Shown in pieces: positions 57,830 through 64,000 of a stretch of 64,000 bases of DNA. The position numbers and the translations under genes are program-made. The notes below the pieces were generated by a model. That model saw only the letters and a list, made by a program, of their open reading frames with translations, searched no databases and was not told the DNA's origin. Source of the DNA: Marinagarivorans algicola (GTDB lineage: Bacteria; Pseudomonadota; Gammaproteobacteria; Pseudomonadales; Cellvibrionaceae); assembly GCF_001292705.1 (NCBI RefSeq), contig NZ_LGAK01000015.1, positions 59,789 to 123,788 on the forward strand. Direction: 5' to 3'. Position 1 is the first letter of the stretch. Every line of letters begins with the position of its first letter.

Positions 57830-58103
57830 AGGGGGCTCCTGGGCAGATGGCTGTAAAGTGGTCAGTGACTTGAGTAGGTCGGTTACAGGTATTGTACCGC
57901 TTAATCTGGCGGGTAGGCTAATCTAAGCATAAAGGGATTAGACATAAATAGCGTATACCAAGCGGCCTATACGAAGCAGTGTGTGTTATCGCTTAGTGTA
58001 AAAGCTAGTTCAATAGGATAAATGCCGTACCAATACTCTATAGGCTACGTGTCACGGCGCTTTAGGTGTGCAAATGCCAATTAAAAATTAAAATGAGGAG
58101 AAG

Positions 58104-58949
58104 ATGTTGAACAGAGGGGTACAACTCAGTCTGGGTATTGCGCTTTTATACGCGGTGCCATTGACGCTCGCCTGTGAGCAAAGCGCTATTACACCGCTAG
58201 AAAAACTCTACTGCCAAGTGCAGGCTAAAGGCGAGGGCGCTGACTTGCCTAGCTTTAATGACTTTAGGCGCAATTCACCGCAGACTCAACGCTTACTGCT
58301 TAAGCGTCCAGCTAAGCGAGCAGAGCTGCCCTTACCGGCTAAAACTCAAGCGCCAAACAAAACTAAAGCTTCGGTGAAAGCTCCAGTGAAAACCCAGGTA
58401 ACAAACACCGCTCAGGCGTCAGTGAAAACAAAAGCGCTAACAACCCCAAAGCAAGCACCGGTGCTCACAAGTCTTAAAGGTTGTCGTATTCATGCCACGG
58501 GTATGACGTGTCGGCAAAGGCAGTATCGACTATTAGATAACCTAGCCAACAAAAAACTCGCCAGCCATGCGCTAACCCCAGCCAATACATTACAGCTACC
58601 TGAAGTGCCTACAGACCTAAGGCTTAGTGAGTTACATTCTTACTTGCAGAGTGCTTATGCCAAGTATCTATATAAAATGAATATGATCGGTTTGGCTGGA
58701 GCGACGCTTTCTTATAGCAAATTTTATTACATCTTTGAGGAAGTGAGCGAGCATAATCGCAATTTCGTGAAGCGCTTTGCCGATATGTACACTTACCTAA
58801 AAAAAGATAAAAGCACTATTGCTATAGGGCGAGCGCATAAAAATAAACCCTTACCGCCGTTGTCGAGCTGTGAACCTATTGATAGCGCGCCATTGCATTT
58901 TATTGTATGCGATGTAAAAGGCACTAACTGGGTTTATCAATACCATTAA
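58104..58949 (+). CDS. secreted hypothetical protein
   Basis: A 281-residue protein with a signal peptide of about 23 residues (TLA/CEQ); the Cys right after could be a lipid site but the lipobox is poor. Residues about 72-125 are a Lys/Ala/Pro/Thr-rich linker (AKTQAPNKTKASVKAPVKT in pieces). The C-terminal half (about 130-281) has four further Cys (two early, two late) and a helical middle (SYLQSAYAKYLYKMN). ATG 58104 has GAGGAGAAG upstream. I do not recognise the family. It is convergent with the PilZ-pomBA operon. Confidence 0.65.
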   Translation: MLNRGVQLSLGIALLYAVPLTLACEQSAITPLEKLYCQVQAKGEGADLPSFNDFRRNSPQTQRLLLKRPAKRAELPLPAKTQAPNKTKASVKAPVKTQVTNTAQASVKTKALTTPKQAPVLTSLKGCRIHATGMTCRQRQYRLLDNLANKKLASHALTPANTLQLPEVPTDLRLSELHSYLQSAYAKYLYKMNMIGLAGATLSYSKFYYIFEEVSEHNRNFVKRFADMYTYLKKDKSTIAIGRAHKNKPLPPLSSCEPIDSAPLHFIVCDVKGTNWVYQYH

Positions 58950-59024
58950 CTTCAATGGTTTAGGTGCATTTTTAATCAATAAAAGTTGTTGACCCTTTTA
59001 TTGTGCACACCGCGATACTGAGAT

Positions 59025-59063
59025 AGCCCTTTAGCCCTTTAGCCCTTTAGCCCTTTAGCCTTT
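59025..59063. repeat. tandem repeat, almost 5 x 8 bp (AGCCCTTT)
   Basis: Four exact copies of the 8-base unit and a fifth partial copy, between the convergent secreted-protein and PilZ genes, 17 bp from the PilZ stop codon. Confidence 0.95.
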
Positions 59064-59079
59064 TGCGCAGTGCCGTAGG

Positions 59080-59685
59080 TTAATGTCTTTTTTCGGCGAG
59101 TAGTGTACTTTGCCGACGTACAATATGCTGAATTAAAAGCTCTTGGTTGCTAGGGCTTAAATGTAAGAAATCAACACGCCATTCGTAGTGCTTATTATCG
59201 CTGTTTGCCTGTGTATTGTTTGCTGTATTAGAGGGGAGGGTATGTGAAGCAATCTCTCGTGTATTGGATGTCATTTTACAATCAATCACCAAGCCTTCAA
59301 GTTCGAGCTTTTTATGGTCATCTAGCACTAAAAATAATTGTAGTTGAGTGCCAACCGCTGCGCAGTAATGTTCGGTAAAGGCGAGCCCACAGGCGCTAAT
59401 ATTCACATTGCGGGCATAGTGCGCAAGGGTCGTGTGGCTGCTAGTGTCAATTTGGCAAAGCCGCTCTATTTTTTGGTTAAGTAATGCGATCAATTCAACG
59501 ATTTCTGGGTGATTATTTTTTTGATGCTCGATAAGCATATCAATTCTTTTATTTTGTTCGGTCATCAGATCGTAGCTATCGTCGGTCTGTGTAGCGCCGG
59601 GTGGGTGCACAATACAATAACTGAGTTTCACAGTATCGTTAATGCGAAAATAGCGGCGGCGCTCTTCAGTATTCTCATTCGTCAT
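59080..59685 (-). CDS. PilZ-domain protein with long helical insertion
   Basis: A 201-residue protein. It has the c-di-GMP binding pair of PilZ domains: RRYFR at residues 10-14 and NISACG (NxSxxG) at 95-100. Between them are about 80 extra residues, mostly helical (KIERLCQI region), so the binding motif is split by an insertion. ATG 59685 has AGGAT upstream and places the motif at the N-terminus; a GTG at 59763 overlapping the pomB stop is an alternative. It is on the same strand directly after pomA-pomB, suggesting c-di-GMP control of the flagellar stator. That link is inference. Confidence 0.8.
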   Translation of the reverse strand: MTNENTEERRRYFRINDTVKLSYCIVHPPGATQTDDSYDLMTEQNKRIDMLIEHQKNNHPEIVELIALLNQKIERLCQIDTSSHTTLAHYARNVNISACGLAFTEHYCAAVGTQLQLFLVLDDHKKLELEGLVIDCKMTSNTREIASHTLPSNTANNTQANSDNKHYEWRVDFLHLSPSNQELLIQHIVRRQSTLLAEKRH

Positions 59686-59762
59686 GTTGAGTATCCTGTG
59701 CGGCGGATTGAATGGCGTCCGCTGGCATAGCAGGCAGAGGTCTGATACGGTTTTTACGGACA

Positions 59763-60752
59763 CTAAAATATTTCATTTGGGTTTAGCTCAAATAAATAAT
59801 CGGGTTCCAGTTTTAATTCACGTAAAATATCGGCTCCCTCAGGTGATTGCAGTACGGCTTTGTCATCATCACTAAGCGCATCATCTAAGCCTTGAATCAT
59901 GACAATTTCGACACGGCGATTTTTAGCGCGGTTTTCGGGGGTGTTATTACTGGCTTTAGGGCGGGTATCGGCTAAGCCACTGACTTCAAAGCGTTTAGCC
60001 TCAAGTGCATTGCCGCGCATTAATTCATGTGCAACCGATACAGCCCGTGCTGAAGACAGCTCCCAGTTAGAGCGAAAGCGGCTGGTTTTAATGGGAATGT
60101 TATCGGTATGGCCCTCTACTTTGACTTGGCCGGGTTTAAGCGCAATAACCGAACGGACTTCCGCAAGTACTTCGCGATAGGCAGGTTTTAATGTGGCGGT
60201 ACCCGAGCCAAAAGAGCCTTTTTCACGAATGCGAATAATGATTTTTCGGCCCTCGGTTTCGATCTCTATTTCGCCGGCAATAATTTGCTCACTTAAAGCA
60301 TCGGCCAATTCATAGGCCATTTTTTCGGTGTTCTCTTCTAGCTCATCGAGTACTTTTTTTACGCGCTCTTTGACGCCAGCGTCATAACCTTCTTCGCCTT
60401 GCTCCACATCATATTCTTCAGAGCAATCAACCCGCAGTGACATTTCGGTAATATCTTGGGTGCGTTGAAAAATTTCGTTAATAGGGGTGGGCTCTGGACG
60501 GCCGGGGCTAAACTCTTGAGCAATAATACTGGTTCCCTTGGGTGGGTCGTTCATATTAATTTTGTTTTGCACGCCAAATGCTTGCGCCATTGAGCCAGCT
60601 AAACGTTTAAACTTCATGGCATCCATTTCTGAAAACGACAGCAGTAATACGAAAAAACACATGAGTAGCGACATAAGATCGGCAAAAGTGCCCATCCAAG
60701 CCGGCAGCCCTGGTTTACAGTCGCATTTTTTTTCCTCTTCCTCGTCACTCAT
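59763..60752 (-). CDS. pomB: PomB/MotB, flagellar stator protein
   Basis: A 329-residue stator B subunit. Residues about 21-41 form the membrane helix with the ion-binding Asp25 in TFADLMSLLMCFF; the plug region follows; residues about 190-300 are the OmpA-like peptidoglycan-binding domain (VEGHTDNIPIKT, NWELSSARAV and NRRVEIVM). The N-terminus with several Cys and acidic residues (DEEEEKKCDCKPGLPAWM) is typical of PomB. It follows pomA after 22 bp. Sodium coupling is inferred from closeness to PomAB. Confidence 0.95.
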   Translation of the reverse strand: MSDEEEEKKCDCKPGLPAWMGTFADLMSLLMCFFVLLLSFSEMDAMKFKRLAGSMAQAFGVQNKINMNDPPKGTSIIAQEFSPGRPEPTPINEIFQRTQDITEMSLRVDCSEEYDVEQGEEGYDAGVKERVKKVLDELEENTEKMAYELADALSEQIIAGEIEIETEGRKIIIRIREKGSFGSGTATLKPAYREVLAEVRSVIALKPGQVKVEGHTDNIPIKTSRFRSNWELSSARAVSVAHELMRGNALEAKRFEVSGLADTRPKASNNTPENRAKNRRVEIVMIQGLDDALSDDDKAVLQSPEGADILRELKLEPDYLFELNPNEIF

Positions 60753-60774
60753 GGCAAATTAGCCGCAACAGGCG

Positions 60775-61533
60775 TTACTCTTCGCCGGTATCGCGCTTGC
60801 CCTCCGGTAAATAGTTGCGCAACATGCTATCGATAACACGCGGATTTAAGCCATTTTGAATCGCAATGAGTGCATCGATGACCAAGCTTTTTATCATTGC
60901 CTCTTCGGTTGCGCGCAATGCCAGCTTATCGGCCATCGGTTGGCAGATGGCATTGGCAATAATGGCGCCATATAGCGTCGTCAATAGGGCAACGGCCATG
61001 GCTGGGCCAATAGATTTAGGGTCATCCATATTAGCAAGCATCGCCACTAGACCAATGAGTGTACCAATCATGCCCATTGCGGGTGCCATTTCAGCCATTG
61101 CAGCAAAAATAGACGAGCCGACTTTATGGCGCTCTTCGGCTTTGTCGCGGTCTTTGGAAAGTAGCGTTTTAACAACGTCAGGTTCATGACCATCAACCAA
61201 AAGTTGAATACCGCGCTTTAGAAAATCATCACCGACTTCTTTGCCTTCGAGTGAAAGCAAGCCGCCTTTACGGGCTTCATCAGCTAAACCCACAATTTCA
61301 GTGATCAGTTCGAGAGGATCAGATAAATTGTTTTTAAAGCTTTTACCTGCGACTTTCATGGCACCTAAATATTGGCTTAGGCCATATTTGGCCATAACCG
61401 CAAAAATTGTGCCCCCAACAACGATGACTACCGAGGGAATATTAATGAACATGCCGAGCTGGCCGCTCATTAGCATGGAAATCACAATTAAGGCCAGTGC
61501 ACCGATAATGCCAACCAGTGTTGCTAAATCCAC
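60775..61533 (-). CDS. pomA: PomA/MotA, flagellar stator protein
   Basis: A 252-residue stator A subunit with four membrane helices, the charged cytoplasmic loop, and the conserved PAMGMIGTLIGLVAML and Pro-containing helices. The longer frame begins three codons earlier at a GTG that touches the ribosome site; GTG 61533, giving MDLATLVGIIG with GAGG 8 bp upstream, matches PomA starts and is preferred. pomA-pomB beside xseB-ispA is the gene order in Vibrio. A strong hairpin lies about 40 bp upstream. Confidence 0.95.
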   Translation of the reverse strand: MDLATLVGIIGALALIVISMLMSGQLGMFINIPSVVIVVGGTIFAVMAKYGLSQYLGAMKVAGKSFKNNLSDPLELITEIVGLADEARKGGLLSLEGKEVGDDFLKRGIQLLVDGHEPDVVKTLLSKDRDKAEERHKVGSSIFAAMAEMAPAMGMIGTLIGLVAMLANMDDPKSIGPAMAVALLTTLYGAIIANAICQPMADKLALRATEEAMIKSLVIDALIAIQNGLNPRVIDSMLRNYLPEGKRDTGEE

Positions 61534-61570
61534 GCGATGCACCTCGTTTTAACCGGTTTGGTTATCCTGT

Positions 61571-61590
61571 GCGTCGCGATAGCGCGACGC
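61571..61590. other. perfect hairpin in the pomA leader
   Basis: GCGTCGCG (61571-61578) pairs with CGCGACGC (61583-61590) around loop ATAG. It lies about 40 bp before the pomA start on the - strand and is followed by TTTT on the + strand only, where no gene is upstream. Either a + strand terminator for antisense transcription or a structured 5' leader for pomA. Confidence 0.5.
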
Positions 61591-61838
61591 TTTTGTATGA
61601 TGTCCATAAGCGAATATCTTTGTGTTGCTTGATTGTATTTTGGCGCTTAGCCTCTATGTGTTAACGGCCAAATGCGCCAAATATGAATCCCTGTGAAGGG
61701 CTTATTCTTTGAGTGTAGTTGGTTTTAAGTGGCCTGGATGAGGATATAGCGGCTGATATTTGACCGGCTAGAGCAAGTTGGTTAATGTGCGCCCTTGTAT
61801 CAAGTCCGCACACTGATTGGTTATTTAAAGAGAGCCCT

Positions 61839-62075
61839 ATGGCGACACGTAAAAAAACGGCAAATTTTGAGAAATCGTTAGAATCACTCGAGCTACTCGT
61901 CGAAGAGATGGAGGCGGGTGACTTAAGTTTAGATGAGGCGCTTAAATCCTTTGAGAAGGGGATTAAGCTGACCCAAGAGTGCCAACTGGCCTTGGATGAA
62001 GCCGAGCAAAAAGTAGCGATTTTATTAGGCGACGACCCTGCAGCACAGCCGGTGCCCTTTGAAACCCCTGAATAG
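61839..62075 (+). CDS. xseB: exodeoxyribonuclease VII small subunit
   Basis: A 78-residue protein, the small subunit of ExoVII that trims single-stranded DNA. It has the FEKSLESLELLVEEMEAGDLSLDEALKSFEKGI segment (in pieces) of XseB and an acidic tail. ATG 61839 is chosen from the family; the frame extends 18 codons earlier, and AAAGAGAG lies upstream. ispA follows after 149 bp, the conserved order. Confidence 0.95.
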   Translation: MATRKKTANFEKSLESLELLVEEMEAGDLSLDEALKSFEKGIKLTQECQLALDEAEQKVAILLGDDPAAQPVPFETPE

Positions 62076-62224
62076 TATGAGCGATTACCCGCTATAGCAT
62101 ATTATGTGGCTATGTGCTGAGCTAACTGGTTAATAATCTGTCACTTAACAGTGAATGCGATGTAACTAGGGGGCAGTGGCGACATTTTATTTTGAATGTG
62201 AATTTTTGATTGTGAATTTTTAAC

Positions 62225-63100
62225 GTGACCCCACTACTTTCTGATTTTGTGACACAGCACCTTCCTCTTATAGAAGAGCACTTATCGCAGGCTTTACCCT
62301 CACCGGTATCTGGCGGCGAGCGCTTGATCGACGCAATGCGCTATAGCCTGCTTAATGGCGGCAAACGCATTCGCCCGTTATTGGTATTGGCGGCAGCAAA
62401 AGCCTGCGGTATAGATGTACTCGGGAGCAAGGTGTATAGCGCTGGCGTTGCAGTCGAATATATTCACGCCTATAGCCTGATTCACGATGACCTACCAGCC
62501 ATGGACGACGATGACCTGCGGCGTGGGCAACCTACTTGCCACATCGCCTTTGATGAGGCTACAGCCATTTTGGCCGGTGATGCTTTGCAGTGTGCGGCCT
62601 TTGAGGTGCTGAGTGAAAGTGTCGATACATTGGCTTTAGTGGCTCCTTTGGCAAAAGCCGCTGGCGCACGCGGTATGGTGGTGGGGCAGGCGATTGATTT
62701 GGCAGCCGTTGACCAGGCACTGGATTTGCAGCAGCTTAGCCATATGCATAAGCATAAAACAGGCGCACTCATTGAGGTGAGCGTGCAGATGGGCGCAATA
62801 GTGTCTGGGGCTAACCGTGTTCAATTAAAGGCACTACAGCGCTATGCGGCGGCTATTGGCTTGGCATTCCAAATTCAAGATGACATCCTTGATGTTACCG
62901 CCGACACGCACACTTTAGGTAAGCAGCAAGGCGCCGATGCGGCCAATAATAAACCCACCTATGTGAGTCTATTAGGCCTTGATGAGGCAAAGCGTAAGGC
63001 ACAACATCTATTGAGTGAGGCAAAAACGGCATTGGCGCCACTCCCTAATGGCGAGGTGTTAGCGGCGATTGCCGATTACATCGTCGAGCGGGGAAACTAA
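62225..63100 (+). CDS. ispA: IspA, farnesyl diphosphate synthase
   Basis: A 291-residue polyprenyl synthase that makes farnesyl diphosphate for quinones, undecaprenyl phosphate and other isoprenoids. The first Asp-rich motif is in DDLPAMDDDDLRRG and the second in FQIQDDILDVT; GGKRIRPLL is the usual N-terminal segment. It starts with GTG 62225, with no strong ribosome site. dxs, normally next, is absent; instead a 542-bp gap with a MITE follows. Confidence 0.95.
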   Translation: MTPLLSDFVTQHLPLIEEHLSQALPSPVSGGERLIDAMRYSLLNGGKRIRPLLVLAAAKACGIDVLGSKVYSAGVAVEYIHAYSLIHDDLPAMDDDDLRRGQPTCHIAFDEATAILAGDALQCAAFEVLSESVDTLALVAPLAKAAGARGMVVGQAIDLAAVDQALDLQQLSHMHKHKTGALIEVSVQMGAIVSGANRVQLKALQRYAAAIGLAFQIQDDILDVTADTHTLGKQQGADAANNKPTYVSLLGLDEAKRKAQHLLSEAKTALAPLPNGEVLAAIADYIVERGN

Positions 63101-63276
63101 CCAAGCGATAGTGATGACTTCTATACAGGTGAACTCTGCTATTGTTTAAGGTTACAGGCTTGGGCGTGCTTTGATTCGTTGAGGCGGCTTTACCGGCACC
63201 TATTGATTAGGTGATGGCATAATAGAGTGTTTATTTTGATGTTTTTGTGTGTACATCAGGGTAATGTAAATGCGGG

Positions 63277-63483
63277 GTAACTATTCAGCCGAACCAAAAA
63301 ATCTCTCAACAGGGTGCTGATGGGTTATTTTCTGGGTATTTAAGCGCCGGGAGCGCTTATATAGCGACCAGCCCCAGCATGAATGCGTGGGGGTAGACTT
63401 TGCAGGAGCATAAAGTTGCAGATGGCTTGAGCGGCCCAGCAAATGATTCTTAGCGCCCGATTACCGGCCCTCTGAATAGTTAC
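63277..63483 (+). mobile_element. MITE-like repeat copy E (207 bp), 8-bp target duplication
   Basis: The best preserved copy: it starts GTAACTATTCAG (63277-63288) and ends CTGAATAGTTAC (63472-63483), a perfect 12-base inverted pair. It is flanked by AATGCGGG (63269-63276) and AATGCGGA (63484-63491), a target duplication with 7 of 8 matching. Internal landmarks are GGTTATTTTCTGGGTATTTAAGC in pieces, GCTTATATAGCG, CAGCCCCAGCATGAATGCG, GAGCATAAAGTTGC, GATGGCTTGAGCGGCCCAG and AATGATTC. It lies in the gap after ispA. Confidence 0.95.
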
Positions 63484-63642
63484 AATGCGGATAGCTTGTT
63501 TAACGCTTGGCCCGTTCGTGTATTACTGGCGTATCGATGTATCATTGGTCCCCTAATTTATCGATTAAACGTGCTGTCTGCGATGCGCTGTCAAGAACAG
63601 ATAACAAATACAAATAATAAATAACAACAGGTGTAACGACTC

Positions 63643-63939
63643 ATGACTGAATTAAAACACTCGGACTACGGCGATATCTTTTTAGATTTGTGCGATAGCA
63701 ATTTGCGTAAAAATGTTGTCGATACACTCGTCAAAGCCCGTACGGGTGACGAAGTGATTCCTCACAATCATCTTGATGAAATAGCCGCCTATATTAATCG
63801 CTTAGAAGACGCCTTAGTGCGCCATCACACTGGTGAGCTTAAAACGGCTAATGTACTTGAGCATTTAAAGCGTTGTACAGGCCTGGATGTCAGCGGTTTG
63901 GCATATTCAGTCGAAACGATGTATGCCGAAGATGCCTAA
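63643..63939 (+). CDS. small hypothetical protein
   Basis: A 98-residue soluble, acidic, mostly helical protein (for example DEIAAYINRLEDALV) with one Cys near residue 17 and one near 78. ATG 63643 lacks a strong ribosome site but is preceded by an A-rich stretch with AACAGG. I do not recognise the family. It takes the place after ispA where dxs usually lies. The window ends shortly after. Confidence 0.6.
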   Translation: MTELKHSDYGDIFLDLCDSNLRKNVVDTLVKARTGDEVIPHNHLDEIAAYINRLEDALVRHHTGELKTANVLEHLKRCTGLDVSGLAYSVETMYAEDA

Positions 63940-64000
63940 GTATGCGCCTAAATGAGTGGTTTGAGCTAAAGGTTTAAACCTAAAAAGGCCACCGATACGG

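Overview
This window reads as one contiguous piece of a gammaproteobacterial chromosome. The best guess is a marine, motile, heterotrophic member of or near the Cellvibrionaceae. The evidence is a yceD-rpmF-plsX-fabDG-acpP-fabF-pabC-mltG-tmk cluster without fabH (as in Pseudomonas), a sodium-type PomA/PomB stator next to xseB-ispA, a Ser-rich tail on MltG, a TorF-type porin beside glnK-amtB, and several large secreted hydrolases. The taxonomic call is inference; there is no rRNA in the window.

Layout. 1-8750: end of purK, then the fatty-acid/cell-envelope cluster on the + strand; acpP has a 363-bp leader with a strong nested hairpin and its own terminator. 8848-9870: galE, convergent, where holB would often be. 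10384-15236: the stationary-phase/stress trio prkA(yeaG)-yeaH-spoVR. 15913-20370: hybrid sensor kinase, cinA-type amidase, recA with a LexA-type box, recX. 20590-25763: a secreted Gly-rich protein, a TorF porin, glnK-amtB-glnK (ammonium uptake and PII control), and a TauE-type permease. 26009-36762: a LEA-like lipoprotein, a candidate small RNA, a flavin reductase, an M13 peptidase lipoprotein, an ExeM-type extracellular nuclease and an M1 aminopeptidase, which suggests protein and DNA scavenging outside the cell. 37597-40212: two adjacent AT-rich secreted proteins (one vWA-like, one PKD-like) that share a WGGGW C-terminus. 40414-53355: acyltransferase, a LysR regulator bracketed by repeats, an NAD-binding RmlD-like protein, a DUF2788 protein, a GAF-PAS-PAS-GGDEF-EAL protein, rpsT and a large unknown lipoprotein. 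53449-63939: outer-membrane barrel, ubiE-ubiJ-ubiB (ubiquinone), a secreted unknown, PilZ-pomB-pomA (flagellar stator), xseB and ispA.

The most notable non-coding discovery is a family of small mobile repeats (MITE-like). Five copies of about 165-320 bp have recognisable ends at both sides, with inverted termini GTAACTATTCAG/CTGAATAGTTAC, and there are at least three half-copies. Three copies are flanked by 8-bp target duplications that can be read directly (two exact, one with 7 of 8 matching). No transposase for them is in the window; the GTAA ends and 8-bp duplications resemble IS66-family elements. The second candidate novelty is the WGGGW two-gene secreted pair, and the third is a three-hairpin small RNA candidate at about 26590-26751. 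No tRNA, rRNA, CRISPR array, prophage or complete insertion sequence was seen.
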